Shown: positions 27,313 through 37,251 of the stretch, piece after piece | Numbering within the stretch: position 1 is the stretch's first letter | How the letters are laid out: every line of letters starts with the position of its first letter | Source: Nitrospira sp. BO4 | GTDB lineage: Bacteria > Nitrospirota > Nitrospiria > Nitrospirales > Nitrospiraceae | Length of the DNA: 64,000 nucleotides | Assembly: GCA_030144965.1 (NCBI GenBank) | Contig: JAMPUU010000018.1 | Span: 1 to 64,000 of the forward strand | Direction of reading: 5' to 3' | The notes under the pieces: generated by a model | What the model was told of the DNA's origin: nothing | Seen by the model: only the letters and a program-made list of their open reading frames with translations | The model's database searches: none | Translations under genes and position numbers: made by a program

Positions 27313-27616
27313 AGTTACCTCCAGATGTTAATTTGTTGTGTGAATGTTCGCCTATCCTATAGGACTTGCCATGAGGTCGTACTAGGAAGACCTATAGTAG
27401 GGAGAAGATAAATGATCCGGAAATCAACACCACGACGGGAAAAACGATCTCAGCAGATTGTGGAGGGTGGCCGCGGATTGACGTGTCTATGCGCTCAACA
27501 GTAGGACAACGGAATGCAACGGGACGATGCAGGTTTTGATGTATGCGGGGCAGGTAGATGGGATTGGATCAATCCGCGCCAATGAGTTGTGTAAGGGCCA
27601 GCTATCACTCGCCGTA
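27313..27616. other. Gap upstream of the hemerythrin gene
   Basis: It should contain the hemerythrin promoter on the minus strand, but I cannot assign boxes with confidence. No gene is seen. Confidence 0.35.
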
Positions 27617-27845
27617 GGACACAAGAAAAAACCTATGGAACCGTCCCGGGCTGCACGTCCGAGACAGTTCACAGGCTACGAGGAAGGGCCGTATGGTTAG
27701 CCACCCTCCCTACGACTTTTGATCCTTTTTGTAGACGACGACTGCCGCCACTACCACTCCAAGAATCGCCGCACCGAATATCAATCAATTTGCATCTATC
27801 ATGTTCCTTCCGTGCATCGGCTAAACTCACAAATTTTCTATTTAC
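27617..27845. repeat. Duplicated segment, partner at 36276-36478
   Basis: About 200 bases with high identity to 36276-36478, including the minus-strand mini membrane gene, its upstream TGA and the sequence past its stop. The longest shared stretches run from the GACAGTTCACAGGCTACG region through the AAAAGGATC codons. Confidence 0.75.
27710..27784 (-). CDS. Mini membrane protein with in-frame TGA upstream, copy 1
   Basis: On the minus strand ATG 27802 reads MIDAN, then TGA (27787), then directly TTG 27784 with LIFGAAILGVVVAAVVVYKK and DQKS before the stop. The helix plus KKDQKS tail is a typical tiny membrane protein. The partner at 36433 has the same TGA-TTG junction. Either the real start is TTG, possibly by reinitiation after the five-codon ORF, or both copies are broken by the same stop. 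Confidence 0.45.
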   Translation of the reverse strand: MIFGAAILGVVVAAVVVYKKDQKS

Positions 27846-28122
27846 AGCGCTGGGTTATACCACAATATGAAATTCTTCTTTTCTGTATGCCCGATTGCCG
27901 CATGGCGCGGTGAGCCCATGCCTTAAACAGGCGTATCTAACCGTCAATCGTTCTGTGCTTGAAAATTATCCCTACGCTAGGGAACGGCCTAGCGGCAGCA
28001 GCTCTATCCGAATAGTACATTCATATGTTCAGTAGGAGGATCCTATTTGATGGACCGTCTGCGTTCAGCGGCAAGGGTAAGCAGTCTGTGAGTGACATGA
28101 TCGGTATAAAGGAGATGGAAGA
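27846..28122. other. Region upstream of katE
   Basis: It presumably holds the catalase promoter. A GGAGGATCC at about 28035 is not followed by a usable frame. No gene is convincing. Confidence 0.35.
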
Positions 28123-30327
28123 ATGAAACGGAACAAGAAGGATAGGGATACTCCAAAGACAAGCGACCTGGCTCCATTTCAGGAGACCAACGACGAACAG
28201 ATCCTCACAACCAACCAGGGCCTTCGGATCAACGATGATCAGAATTCTCTTAAAGCTGGCCCACGCGGGCCCTCGCTACTCGAAGATTTTCATGTACGCG
28301 AGAAGATCACCCATTTTGACCATGAACGCATTCCTGAACGCGTGGTACATGCGCGCGGTGCGGCCGCGCACGGCGTTTTTCAGGTCTATGAGTCGATGGC
28401 TTCCGTGACCAAAGCGGGATTCCTTCACAATCCTTCGGAGCGGACGCCAGTCTTCGTGCGCTTTTCAACCGTGGTGGGATCGCGCGGCTCCTCGGACCTG
28501 GCGCGGGACGCACGTGGGTTTGCCGTCAAATTTTACACGCATGATGGAAACTTTGACCTCGTCGGAAACAATATTCCAGTGTTTTTTATTCAGGACGCGG
28601 TGAAATTTCCCGACTTGGTCCATGCGATCAAACCGGAACCGCATCAAGAAATTCCGCAAGCCTCGAGTGCACACGATACCTTCTGGGATTTTATCTCCTT
28701 AATGCCGGAATCAATGCATATGATTATGTGGGTCATGTCCGACCGAGCGATTCCACGAAGCCTCCGGATGATGGAAGGGTTCGGCGTGCATACGTTCCGG
28801 TTCGTCAACGAGAAGGGCACGTCGCGCTTCGTCAAGTTTCATTGGAAACCTCTCCTGGGCGTGCACTCCGTCGCCTGGGATGAGGCCCAAAAGATTTCGG
28901 GGGTGGACCCCGACTTTCATCGTCGCGACCTGTGGGACGCGATAGAGCGGGGCGACTTTCCTGAATGGGAACTCGGTGTCCAACTGGTTGAGGAAAAGGA
29001 CGAGCACCGCTTCGATTTCGATCTGCTGGACGCGACCAAACTTATTCCTGAAGAACTCGTTCCGGTGAGACGCATTGGAAAGTTGACGTTGAACAAGAAC
29101 CCGGAAAACTTCTTTGCCGAAACGGAGCAGGTGGCGTTTCATCCAGGCCACCTGGTATCCGGAATCGAGTTTTCTAATGACCCGCTTCTCCAGGGCCGCC
29201 TCTTCTCGTACACAGACACGCAACTCATCCGGCTCGGTGGCCCGAATTTTCATGAGATCCCGATCAACCGTTCAGTGGCCCCTGTCCACAACAATCAGCG
29301 AGACGGGCATATGCGGCAAACCATCAATCAGGGCAGGGTCAGCTATCATCCCAATTCGTTGAGCGGCGGCTGTCCAATGCAGGCCAAGGCCGATGTAGGC
29401 GGGTTTGTCAGTTATGCAGAGCGGGTGGAAGGGGCGAAGGTGCGCGCCAGGAGCGAGAAGTTTTTCGACCATTTCAGCCAGGCGTCTCTCTTCTGGAACA
29501 GTCAGAGCCATGCCGAGAAGGCGCACATCGTGCAAGCCTTGCGCTTCGAGTTGGGCAAGGTGGCGGTGCCGGCGATTCGCGAGCGCATGGTCTTCTTGCT
29601 CGCACAAGTGGACAAGACGCTCGCGGGTATGGTGGCGCAGGGCCTGGGTATGGCTGTTCCCATGAAAGTCGAGGGTCCCCTCAACCAGAGCGTCCCTGCA
29701 GACGGTCAGCCGAAGCAGTTTCAGCCGGAACCGCCTGTGCGTACCATTGATCGTTCCCCTGCGTTGAGCATGGCGAATACAGTGAAAAAAGGCATCGCGA
29801 CACGGAAGGTCGCCATTCTCGCCGCGGATGGCGTCGACGAGACCGCTCTCACCGGGATGAAGAAGGCTCTGACGGCGGCCGGGGCTCAAGCCAAAGTGGT
29901 AGCGCCGAGACTTGGACTCCTGAAGGGAGCGAAGGGGGCGCAGATCGTCATCGATTTTAGTTTTTTGACCGCTGGGTCTGTCCTCTTTGATGCCGTGTAT
30001 GTGCCTGGTGGCGAACAGAGTGTGGAAATTCTTAAGGGTGATGCGAAAGCAATCGTCTTCGTCAAAGAAGCGTATCTCCACTGTAAACCAATTGCTGCGA
30101 CCGATGCCGGTCTCGAACTATTGCTGGCGGCTCAGCCGGGTGGAGACAAGAAGGCCATAAGTCACGCCGAAGGCGTCGTGCACGATGAAACCAAACTGCT
30201 CGCGGGAGATGAAGGCATCGTCACGGGGCGAGGAACACAGATTGTTCAAGTTGCAGGCAAGTTCATCAAGGCGTTGGCTCAACATCGGCACTGGGACAGG
30301 GAGAGCAAAGGACAAATGTCGGCATAA
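28123..30327 (+). CDS. katE: Large-subunit monofunctional catalase HPII
   Basis: The protein has 734 residues. The catalase core starts with the distal heme His in [19 protein letters not shown]. It includes the NADP/heme-region pattern [29 protein letters not shown] and the proximal Tyr in RLFSYTDTQ. The last about 150 residues (from [15 protein letters not shown]) are the class I glutamine amidotransferase-like flavodoxin fold typical of clade 2 catalases. It degrades H2O2 in the cytosol. AAAGGAG precedes ATG 28123. The ferritin-like gene follows by 49 bases and may be co-transcribed. Confidence 0.96.
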   Translation: MKRNKKDRDTPKTSDLAPFQETNDEQILTTNQGLRINDDQNSLKAGPRGPSLLEDFHVREKITHFDHERIPERVVHARGAAAHGVFQVYESMASVTKAGFLHNPSERTPVFVRFSTVVGSRGSSDLARDARGFAVKFYTHDGNFDLVGNNIPVFFIQDAVKFPDLVHAIKPEPHQEIPQASSAHDTFWDFISLMPESMHMIMWVMSDRAIPRSLRMMEGFGVHTFRFVNEKGTSRFVKFHWKPLLGVHSVAWDEAQKISGVDPDFHRRDLWDAIERGDFPEWELGVQLVEEKDEHRFDFDLLDATKLIPEELVPVRRIGKLTLNKNPENFFAETEQVAFHPGHLVSGIEFSNDPLLQGRLFSYTDTQLIRLGGPNFHEIPINRSVAPVHNNQRDGHMRQTINQGRVSYHPNSLSGGCPMQAKADVGGFVSYAERVEGAKVRARSEKFFDHFSQASLFWNSQSHAEKAHIVQALRFELGKVAVPAIRERMVFLLAQVDKTLAGMVAQGLGMAVPMKVEGPLNQSVPADGQPKQFQPEPPVRTIDRSPALSMANTVKKGIATRKVAILAADGVDETALTGMKKALTAAGAQAKVVAPRLGLLKGAKGAQIVIDFSFLTAGSVLFDAVYVPGGEQSVEILKGDAKAIVFVKEAYLHCKPIAATDAGLELLLAAQPGGDKKAISHAEGVVHDETKLLAGDEGIVTGRGTQIVQVAGKFIKALAQHRHWDRESKGQMSA

Positions 30328-30376
30328 TGCGTTGTGCCGACGGCACAGGACAACAAAGTTTTATAAGGGGAACATT

Positions 30377-30976
30377 ATGAAAAAAGAACAATTGCGGGAA
30401 CTGCTGTACCAGGCCCTAGAGACGGAAGCCGGGGGCGTGCAAGTTTACGAAACCGCCGTCCGCTGCGCAATCAACGAAGATTTAAAGGAAGAATGGGAGA
30501 AGTACCTGGAGCAGACGCGCACCCACGAGCGCATGATGCGATCGATCCTGGAGTCGATGGGATTGGATCCGGCGAAGGAGACGCTGGGGCGGCAGGTCGT
30601 CAGGCACAAGGGCGAAGCCTTAGTCGAGGCGATGAAAATGGCGCTCAAGGGCAACAACCCTCAGGCGGCTCAACTCGTGGCCGCGGAATGCGTAGTCACC
30701 GCAGAAACCAAAGACCACCAAAACTGGGAGCTGCTCGGGGAAGCGGCCAAAAAACTTCCCGCCGCTGAAGCGAAGACTCTCAAGGAGGCCTGCGGACAGA
30801 TTGAGGACCAAGAGGACGAACACCTCTACCACTCCATGGGCTGGAGCCGGGAGTTGTGGATGGAGTCGCTCGGACTGCCGGCTGTGCTTCCGCCGCCAGA
30901 GGAAGCACAAGATGTCAAAACCGCCGAGGAAGCCGCTCATGCCAAAGAGTCGAGGAAACGGATGGTGCAATCTTAG
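30377..30976 (+). CDS. Ferritin-like/rubrerythrin-like four-helix protein
   Basis: The protein has 199 residues, mainly four long helices with regularly spaced Glu and His: LETEAGGVQVYETAV, KYLEQTRTHERMMRSILE, VVTAETKDHQNWELL and QIEDQEDEHLYHSMGW. These suit a diiron ferritin-like fold. ATG 30377 has AAGGGGAAC upstream; a longer frame from 30185 overlaps katE and is rejected. The link to katE suggests peroxide or iron handling. The C-terminal 50 residues are Pro/Ala/Glu-rich and probably disordered. Confidence 0.75.
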   Translation: MKKEQLRELLYQALETEAGGVQVYETAVRCAINEDLKEEWEKYLEQTRTHERMMRSILESMGLDPAKETLGRQVVRHKGEALVEAMKMALKGNNPQAAQLVAAECVVTAETKDHQNWELLGEAAKKLPAAEAKTLKEACGQIEDQEDEHLYHSMGWSRELWMESLGLPAVLPPPEEAQDVKTAEEAAHAKESRKRMVQS

Positions 30977-31022
30977 GCGAGTCCAAATCTTCTTCAGAAC
31001 GAGAGCCACCCAACTTACGGCA

Positions 31023-32657
31023 TCATCGGCCCGAAGCACCATTATTCGTGATCGATCCATGACTGGCGGTCAGCGAAGATGGGATGCCATGACTCTCACA
31101 CAGTGGCAGCACCAGCGTAGCCGTCGTACCATTCCCTGGCGAGGATCTGAGCTCGAAATGGCCGCCTAACGACAACATCCGCTCGCGTATACTACACAAG
31201 CCAAACCCGCGTGCCGGAGCATTTGCTGTCTTAGTCGCGCACAATGGGTCAAATCCTACACCATGGTCGCAAACTTGTGCGTACAACGATCCGTCACGCA
31301 GGTCGAGCGTAAGCATCGCCTCATGCGACGCAGCATGTTTAATACAATTGAACAGAAGCTCACGGATCGACTGAAACAGGAGCAGCGCTTGATCCTCAGG
31401 GATCGTTGGAATCGGCGTCTTGACTTGTATCGAGACGGCGAGATTGTGCTGCTGCATTTGATCCGTGAGCCATTGCAGTGCCACCGGTAGGCCAGACACG
31501 GCTAAAGCCGGTGGACTGAGCTGTGAAATCAACGTTCGCGTGTAGGTCAGGGCCTTGTCTGTGAACCCGTCCACATCAGTAATGATCTTCGCGAGCGGAG
31601 GCGGCATGGCCTGCCGTTTCGCTAAGGTAAGTTTCATCCGGGTCAGGGCCAGAAGCTGTGCGAGTTCATCATGCAGATCCGCCGCCAGCCGCTTGCGCTC
31701 ACGCTGTTCCGTATCGGTGAGTTCCGCGGCCAAGCCTCGTAGCCGAGTCTGCGTTGCGGCCAATTCCTCGGTCCGCTCAGTCACTTGTGCTTCCAGGTTG
31801 TTGTTCAGCTGCCGCAGCTGTGCTTCTGTTCGTTTGCGTTCCGTAATGTCATTAAAGAGAATTCCAACCTTTCTCCCACGCGCCTCGCCAAAAGGGTAAG
31901 CATACCCTTCGTACCAGCGCTGCAGGTCGGCAGTGGGAAACTCGAATCGCCTCGCTTCACCAGTCAAGGCAACCTGGCCGAACATTTCAAACCAGTGGTC
32001 TTCATGATAGAAGGCCACTGCTCGTAAGCTTTTGCCAGGGGCATGAGTAATGCCAGTTTGCTTTTCAAAGGCCGGATTGGCTTCGAGAAACTTGTAGTCC
32101 ACCGCCATATTGTTCGCATCAAGCACCACTTGAATGACGCAACACCCTTCATCTATCGACTCGTAGAGATGCCGGTAACGTGCCTCAGACGCACGCAACG
32201 TTTGCTCGGTCTGCTTGCGTTCCGTGATATCGTAGAAGCAATTGATCGCTCCTGTGATGTGTCCTTGCTTGTTAGTCAGCGGAGTAATATTGACGATGAC
32301 GATAACCCGCGAGCCATCGGGCCGTTCGATATGCACTTCTGCGTCATGAATCTGCGGTACGTTGCCACAGAGCACGTCGCCCATAGGACATTGCTTGTGT
32401 GGCATAAAACTGCCGTCCGGGCGGTACAGCTTGAATGAGCCGCAGAACCGCTCATCGCTGTCGTCCGGAGCGGGTTTGCGACCCCACAGTTCCGCTGCAC
32501 GGTTGTTGTACTCCCGGATGATACCGGAGGCATCACAGGAATAGACAGCAATAGGGGCCATGTCGAATAAGGTCCGATAGCGCCGCTGGCTTTCGCGTAA
32601 GACTGAATCATCATGAGGTTCGAACTCGTTCGTGTTGTTTGGGCGGTTCATGTGCAT
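31023..32657 (-). CDS. PAS-domain sensor histidine kinase (NarL/DegS-type)
   Basis: Two PAS domains (about 25-150 and 155-285) are each followed by an ITERK linker. A coiled coil comes next, and then a HisKA_3 dimerisation domain with the phospho-acceptor in RKRLAADLHDELAQLLALTR. The ATP-binding domain has CIKHAASHEAMLT and CDHGVGFDP. No transmembrane segment is visible, so it is a cytosolic sensor. It would phosphorylate a LuxR-type regulator, but no such partner gene lies next to it. Confidence 0.9.
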   Translation of the reverse strand: MHMNRPNNTNEFEPHDDSVLRESQRRYRTLFDMAPIAVYSCDASGIIREYNNRAAELWGRKPAPDDSDERFCGSFKLYRPDGSFMPHKQCPMGDVLCGNVPQIHDAEVHIERPDGSRVIVIVNITPLTNKQGHITGAINCFYDITERKQTEQTLRASEARYRHLYESIDEGCCVIQVVLDANNMAVDYKFLEANPAFEKQTGITHAPGKSLRAVAFYHEDHWFEMFGQVALTGEARRFEFPTADLQRWYEGYAYPFGEARGRKVGILFNDITERKRTEAQLRQLNNNLEAQVTERTEELAATQTRLRGLAAELTDTEQRERKRLAADLHDELAQLLALTRMKLTLAKRQAMPPPLAKIITDVDGFTDKALTYTRTLISQLSPPALAVSGLPVALQWLTDQMQQHNLAVSIQVKTPIPTIPEDQALLLFQSIRELLFNCIKHAASHEAMLTLDLRDGSLYAQVCDHGVGFDPLCATKTANAPARGFGLCSIRERMLSLGGHFELRSSPGNGTTATLVLPLCESHGIPSSLTASHGSITNNGASGR

Positions 32658-33187
32658 CCCCGTAAGGAAGCAGTGAGGCTATTTCGATTTGTCCGAGGAG
32701 TATAGAAAACCTCACGCGTATAAACTCAGGAGCGGGAACATCATGCCCGAGAGACAATAGGGGGACTGGTCAACTTTGATCACTTTGCAGGAATTGATCA
32801 GACAGCGAAATGTGTGCTGATTTTGTGATCAAGCCCACTCCATTCCTCTCCACTCAAGCTAACACCCGGTTTGGTTCTACACTCTTTTATGCAATGCGCC
32901 ACCAAAGCAAAAGGTGGGCAGGAAGGAATGAAACCGGTTTACTGTCGAAAAGCCACTGCCCCTCGTGGTTCTCCCAGTCGTTTGTTCATATCTTCCGTCA
33001 CATCATCACTCGTGCTCGCCTCAGCACCGATCATGATTAACAGTCCACACTATGCTGGACTCATGGGAGCGAGAGAGGCACCGATAAGAACCGATATCGG
33101 GGATACGAAATAATTGGCTTCATATGGTGCTCAGTTGATATAGCGGGATAGTAGGGGAACTTGTAGGGCACGCTAGAGGAGGAACTG
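32658..33187. other. Gap of about 530 bases between kinase and CBS gene
   Basis: Short frames exist but none has both a ribosome site and a protein-like composition. GGAGGAACTG before 33188 is the ribosome site of the CBS gene. Confidence 0.4.
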
Positions 33188-33643
33188 ATGATTGAAGACA
33201 AAAACAAGACATCCACGTGGGAATTATCCGGAGTTCCAGCCGGAGGTATACGTACTGTGGGGCAGATCAGGGGTACGAATGCGTTGCTCCTCCGTGCCAA
33301 CCAAAATGGAATGCTCGTGGCACTGGAACTACTCACGACTCACACTCCCGGCGCCCCAGTGATAAATGATCAAGGCGCGTTTATTGGATTTATTAGCGAA
33401 TTTGATGTGCTGCGATCATTGAAAGCCGGAAGGGATCTTTCGAAGTTGACGGCACAAGACATCATGGTCCGCGAGCACATTTCCGTTACAGCCGAGACCA
33501 CAATTGAGGAAGCGGTGAAGATGATGGAAGAAATGCGACTCCATAATCTCCCAGTGAAGAAGAATGGAAAGGTTGCGTACTCTGTCACGCGGCATGATCT
33601 GCTGCGAGCGTGGATTGGTCTCGGTACTTCTGGCGAAGATTGA
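33188..33643 (+). CDS. CBS-domain pair protein
   Basis: The protein has 151 residues with two CBS motifs: one around GAPVINDQGAFIGFISEFDVL, the second from TAQDIMVREHISVTAE to NLPVKKNGKVAYSVTRHDLL. CBS pairs bind adenosine nucleotides and regulate partners. It has no attached domain, so it probably acts on another protein. GAGGAGGAA precedes ATG 33188. A broken relative of its second half lies at 56980. Confidence 0.85.
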   Translation: MIEDKNKTSTWELSGVPAGGIRTVGQIRGTNALLLRANQNGMLVALELLTTHTPGAPVINDQGAFIGFISEFDVLRSLKAGRDLSKLTAQDIMVREHISVTAETTIEEAVKMMEEMRLHNLPVKKNGKVAYSVTRHDLLRAWIGLGTSGED

Positions 33644-33984
33644 GAACGGTCGCTTTTTGCGAAATATTTGGAACACCGATTTGACTGTTCTCCGACGCCC
33701 GTGATCCGTTTCATCGTTTGAATCAAATCTAAAATCTTGTCATGGAGAGAGTGGATATTTATGGACAGGGTATACCTGTCAGAGCCTGTTGCTATCATCG
33801 CGTTACAAATTACTGACAACAATTGCGGTACAGGTTTGGCCCAAATGAACTCGTACACCAGCCCGGAGACTTCTCTCGTATCCCATGATTCGGCACCCAC
33901 GACAAGAACCACTTCCGTATATCTATCCTGCGAATGGATGGCAGATCATCGAGCGTGAATTGATGCCGTCGCTCTTGAATCAGG
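33644..33984. other. Gap after the CBS gene
   Basis: No gene or repeat is convincing. A short frame starting near 33737 lacks a good ribosome site. Confidence 0.35.
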
Positions 33985-34902
33985 GTGAAACCATTGGGGA
34001 AAGTGTCTGTGCGCACACACGTGAATCGAGGCGGCACCATCGTATGGACGATCGTCCGCACAATGGTCGGCAAGTTCAGTCAGGATAACGGACTGTTTCT
34101 CGCGAGTGGTCTGGCCTTCAGCCTGCTGCTGTATGTGATCCCGCTTGCGCTCCTCATGATATCCATTCTGGGTTACACGGTGCTGGAGTCAGGGCAAGCC
34201 ATGGAAGAAGTGCAATCCGTCATTCGACAATTTCTTCCCCGGTCGGAACAGATCTTTGCGGAACATGTGGGAGCGATCGTCGCCGATCGGGGACTGCTGG
34301 GGATCGCCGGATTCATCTCGTTTCTTCTGTTGAGCACGATGGTCTTTGGTTCGACCCGGCATGTGCTCAAAATCGTATTCCAAGCTGGCTCCGCGAGGAG
34401 TTTCCTGCGTGGGACGGCCCAGGATCTGTTGATGATGGGCTTCTGCGTCGCTCTGCTGATTGTGCTGATCGGCCTCGCATCGGTGGAGACCATCATCGGC
34501 AATCTTGGTGAGGATGTTCCCTGGGCGGGGGCTTTGTGGGGACAGGGCATGCAAGTACTTCATCAGATCATGGCGGTCATACTCGGCGGCAGTTTGATCT
34601 TGGGTATCTATCGATTCTCTCCCGTCACGACGTTGAAACTCAGTTCTCTCACGGTCGGCGCCGGCGTGGCGGTCATTCTGTTCGGGTTTGCCAAGCAGGG
34701 GTTTGCCTGGTATGTACACTTTGCCCAGTCCAGCATCCCTCTATATGGCGCACTGGGAACCTTCCTGTTGTTTTTCTTATGGCTCTACTACGCATCAGTG
34801 GTCTTTGTATTGGGCGCGGAAGCCGCTTGGGCATTTGATCAAGCTTCCGTTGTTCACGGAAAGATTCACCAGGTCCTGTCCAGGCGGTCTGGGATGGGTT
34901 GA
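33985..34902 (+). CDS. YihY/virulence factor BrkB-family inner membrane protein
   Basis: The protein has 305 residues with six hydrophobic segments. The family pattern includes GLAFSLLLYVIPLALLMIS in the first segment and the end motif YGALGTFLLFFLWLYYASVVFVLGAE. Once called RNase BN, this family is now treated as a membrane protein of unknown transport role. The GTG start at 33985 is the outermost choice; the conserved part begins some 25 residues later. Confidence 0.85.
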   Translation: MKPLGKVSVRTHVNRGGTIVWTIVRTMVGKFSQDNGLFLASGLAFSLLLYVIPLALLMISILGYTVLESGQAMEEVQSVIRQFLPRSEQIFAEHVGAIVADRGLLGIAGFISFLLLSTMVFGSTRHVLKIVFQAGSARSFLRGTAQDLLMMGFCVALLIVLIGLASVETIIGNLGEDVPWAGALWGQGMQVLHQIMAVILGGSLILGIYRFSPVTTLKLSSLTVGAGVAVILFGFAKQGFAWYVHFAQSSIPLYGALGTFLLFFLWLYYASVVFVLGAEAAWAFDQASVVHGKIHQVLSRRSGMG

Positions 34903-35088
34903 GTGTTATGGCGATTGAGAGTCGCCTGCATCTATCCGTAAGGATGGTGGAGTTTCACTAAGCCATGATTCTGAGAAAGTGGCGTTGCAGGACGATGCTG
35001 ACGACCACGGTTGACTAGTTCGTTGTCCAAGTATCGACGATTCGGCAGAACTACGGAAGCCACGTCGCATCCGGCCCACCATGTATTC

Positions 35089-35150
35089 GTTCCCTCCTGA
35101 GCAATTGTGCACAGACGGCAGCCAGCTTTTCCAGTATGCTTCTCCATAAA
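35089..35150 (+). promoter_or_regulatory. CAATTGTG element, copy 2 of 4
   Basis: TCCTGAGCAATTGTG, ACAGACGGCAGCC and TATGCTTCTCCATAA are shared with copy 1 almost base for base. The element lies about 78 bases before the mini zinc-ribbon at 35228. Confidence 0.6.
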
Positions 35151-35227
35151 ATGGGTGGATGCTCGTGACAATGACTTTCCATTCGATGGGAACCGCCTTG
35201 TACCCAATGGGTGCGGAGGGAAGATGT

Positions 35228-35440
35228 ATGCTCTGTCAACGCTGTCGAGGGCTCCTGGTACGACATACCTTCGGTGAATGGAACATCGAGACCAACTCTT
35301 TAGACATGGCGACCCGCTGCATCAGTTGTGGGTGTATCGAGGATGCCGTCGTTCGTGCCAATCGCTTTCAGAGTGTGGGGAGAACGCGAGGGATCTCGCG
35401 GAGCAAGCCTGCCTCTCACGCGCCTGTCTCGATGCGATGA
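35228..35440 (+). CDS. Mini zinc-ribbon protein, copy 2
   Basis: The 70-residue protein starts MLCQRCRGLLVRHTFGEWN and carries a second pair in RCISCGCIEDAVV. It shares about 80% of residues with the protein at 22481, and the similarity continues some 60 bases past the stop. A ribosome site GGAGGGAAG precedes ATG 35228. The conserved part is the N-terminal 50 residues; the tail is free to vary. Confidence 0.75.
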   Translation: MLCQRCRGLLVRHTFGEWNIETNSLDMATRCISCGCIEDAVVRANRFQSVGRTRGISRSKPASHAPVSMR

Positions 35441-35504
35441 GCGGATGGTACAGGTCGATTGAGGAGCATTCATGAACATGCCATTTTGAATGAAGGAGGG
35501 CTCC

Positions 35505-35687
35505 ATGTCTCTGTACATACTTATTCTTGGAATCATGATTGGAATGCCCGTGACAGCCTTCGCTCAATTTGAGGATAGAGGTGAGTATGTGGAGGTGTCG
35601 AAAGGTGCGAGGTTGTGTTCCAATAATAGCCTAGACATCTCGAGCGCGTTCCTCGATCCGGAAACGCGTTTCAATCGGACGGGGTGA
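35505..35687 (+). pseudogene. Truncated member of the 'FAQF-DRGEYVEV' secreted family
   Basis: The protein starts with a signal peptide (MSLYILILGIMIGMPVTAFA) and continues QFEDRGEYVEVSKGARLC, as in the intact 133-residue proteins at 59884 and 61824. It stops after 60 residues at FNRTG, where the intact copies go on with WRVTSK. The second half is missing and was not found downstream. GAAGGAGG lies 11 bases before ATG 35505. It could still give a short exported peptide. Confidence 0.6.
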
Positions 35688-35711
35688 ATCGTCTAACAAG
35701 GGAGAACTAAA

Positions 35712-35885
35712 ATGACTACTATCGTGATCGTCGTACTTGGGGTCGTACTCCTGTCAGTACTTCCATTTTGGCCGTACAGTGCGCAATGGGGCTATAAGCC
35801 CACGGGTGGGGTGGCTTTCCTCCTAGCGATTCTAGTTGCCCTGACGCTGTCCGGTCGGTCGGGTTCTGCCGCTCCAAAATCGTAA
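35712..35885 (+). CDS. DUF3309-type mini membrane protein, copy 1
   Basis: The protein has 57 residues: a hydrophobic helix MTTIVIVVLGVVLLSVLPFW, the motif PYSAQWGYKPTGGVAFLLAI, and a second helix. The family DUF3309 has the same WPYSxxWGYxPSGG centre. GGGAGAAC precedes ATG 35712. A relative is at 46198. These are inner-membrane proteins of unknown role, often near stress genes. Confidence 0.75.
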   Translation: MTTIVIVVLGVVLLSVLPFWPYSAQWGYKPTGGVAFLLAILVALTLSGRSGSAAPKS

Positions 35886-36131
35886 TATGAACTGGATAGA
35901 GACCAATGAGACCAGAATGGTTAAACCGAACAGACCAGTCTGTTTCGATAGACCATTCTAAGCCGTGTGTGCATATGGAATCGGCGGGTACTTAAATTTT
36001 CCAGTTCATAGAAGGTGAGGGTCCTGGGGATACGCTTTTCAGCTCAAGCCTCGGGAAAACCTTCATAGATTTGTTTGGGTGATTCCTCCCCCTTCGGCAG
36101 ATGCCCACTTCCTATCCTTTTCAGCCAAGTG

Positions 36132-36278
36132 ATGGTCCACCAGTTTGTGGATGTAAGCTTTCAGCGAAAGACCTATGTGATCATCAAGGAACAATCAGAA
36201 GCTAATGCCCCGCTTACGATTCAAGCCTTGATGAACGCGCTGCAAGACGCCGGACAAGTGTCAGTGGCAAAACGGTGA
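36132..36278 (+). CDS. Possible small soluble protein
   Basis: ATG 36132 opens a 48-residue frame, MVHQFVDVSFQRKTYVIIKE to QDAGQVSVAKR, with a compact mixed alpha/beta pattern. The ribosome site is weak and nothing similar is seen elsewhere in the window. It overlaps the minus-strand frame at 36221. Low confidence. Confidence 0.3.
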   Translation: MVHQFVDVSFQRKTYVIIKEQSEANAPLTIQALMNALQDAGQVSVAKR

Positions 36279-36433
36279 AAACCTAGGAACCGTCCCAGGC
36301 TGCACGTCCGAGACAGTTCACAGGCTACGAGGAAGGGCCATATGGTTAGCCACCCTCCCTCCGACTTCTGATCCTTTTTGTAGACGACGACTGCCGCCAC
36401 TACCACTCCAAGAATCGCCGCACTGAATGTCAA
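36221..36433 (-). CDS. Mini membrane protein with in-frame TGA upstream, copy 2
   Basis: On the minus strand GGAGGTGACATC precedes ATG 36448, which reads MDAN, then TGA, then TTG 36433 and LTFSAAILGVVVAAVVVYKK. In copy 1 the frame stops after DQKS. Here that codon reads Glu and the frame runs on about 42 residues into sequence that is non-coding in copy 1. The helix is conserved; the tail is probably not original. Confidence 0.4.
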   Translation of the reverse strand: MTFSAAILGVVVAAVVVYKKDQKSEGGWLTIWPFLVACELSRTCSLGRFLGFHRFATDTCPASCSAFIKA

Positions 36434-36478
36434 TCAGTTTGCATCCATGATGTCACCTCCATGTATCGGCAAAATCAC
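36276..36478. repeat. Duplicated segment, partner at 27617-27845
   Basis: Same blocks in the same order as 27617-27845, with scattered base changes and no target-site duplications or transposase. It carries mini membrane protein copy 2. Confidence 0.75.
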
Positions 36479-36589
36479 AAACTCCACTCCACATATCCGT
36501 AACGTAGCCCCACAGGATGAAGAAGGAGTTAGAAGGAGATGAAGAATGCCTCATTAGAGGATAGAGACCGTCCTCAACCATAATACCGC

Positions 36590-36704
36590 TTGACTCCGGT
36601 GCTGAATGCGCCCAGGGTGATGCTATGACGTATTGAACCGCGTCGACTGTCCCATCTCTCGCGCATTCCCTCCTCCCCACTCCGGCGCGTCTGATTCCTC
36701 AGTC
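36590..36704 (+). promoter_or_regulatory. Promoter and structured leader, copy 2 of 4
   Basis: TTGACT (36590) and CAGGGT (36613) are 17 bases apart; TGACGT follows. The leader stem is GACTG (36645) to CAGTC (36700-36704), with the inner CGCGC/GCGCG pair around a loop that contains CCCTCC twice. The downstream gene at 36838 is the paralogue of 18927. Confidence 0.6.
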
Positions 36705-36837
36705 TCTGCTTCCGTTTCTTCGAAACACGACCGTCATCGAGTCCAGCGATGCAAGAGGCGAAAGCGCATTTCAGAGGGTTGGTGTCATCTGCGCTTGGAG
36801 TGCACGGGGCGCGGACATTGAGAGAGGAGGAGTAATC

Positions 36838-37158
36838 ATGATGGCCACGATCACAACACAAGGAGCAGCCCTTTGGATGGTGGTGCTGCTCGCAGCCCTA
36901 TCCCTATCGTCAATTCCGCCTGCTCAAGCAGAAGATTCGCACGTGAAAGGAACCATGATTATCTCCCCGTCAGAAGCGCGTGGCATTTCGAGAGGAGAAT
37001 TTTCCGTCATCGCATCAGGTGCAGCCGAGGATACACTCACGGCCTGTCAGGCCAGAATCCCGGAGTTGGCCAGTGTTGGGCAACGCATGTTGGCTGAACA
37101 AAGCTGTGCCGGTGCAGAACAGACGAGGAAGGCGATCCGGTCGGCACCGACATTTTGA
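36838..37158 (+). CDS. Small secreted protein, paralogue of 18927
   Basis: The protein has 106 residues with a signal peptide ending PPAQA and the two cysteines in TACQARIPEL and AEQSCAGAEQ. AGAGGAGG precedes ATG 36838. Changes from the copy at 18927 are spread over the whole chain while the Cys region is most constant. That fits both copies being under selection. Function unknown. Confidence 0.75.
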   Translation: MMATITTQGAALWMVVLLAALSLSSIPPAQAEDSHVKGTMIISPSEARGISRGEFSVIASGAAEDTLTACQARIPELASVGQRMLAEQSCAGAEQTRKAIRSAPTF

Positions 37159-37251
37159 AGAAGCATTCTTAACACCACCTGATGAAGGCAGGATGGATGA
37201 AACGAGGCACACGAGCACATTCGAAGGGACCTCAAACCGGAGGTGATGAAC

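Noticed and set aside
30185-30376. Longer start for the ferritin-like gene
   Set aside because: It would overlap the end of katE; ATG 30377 has its own ribosome site and fits the family start.
35089-35150. Reading the CAATTGTG element as a sigma-54 promoter
   Set aside because: GGCA and ATGCT lie too far apart for the -24/-12 GG-N10-GC spacing, and the four copies do not share the needed bases.
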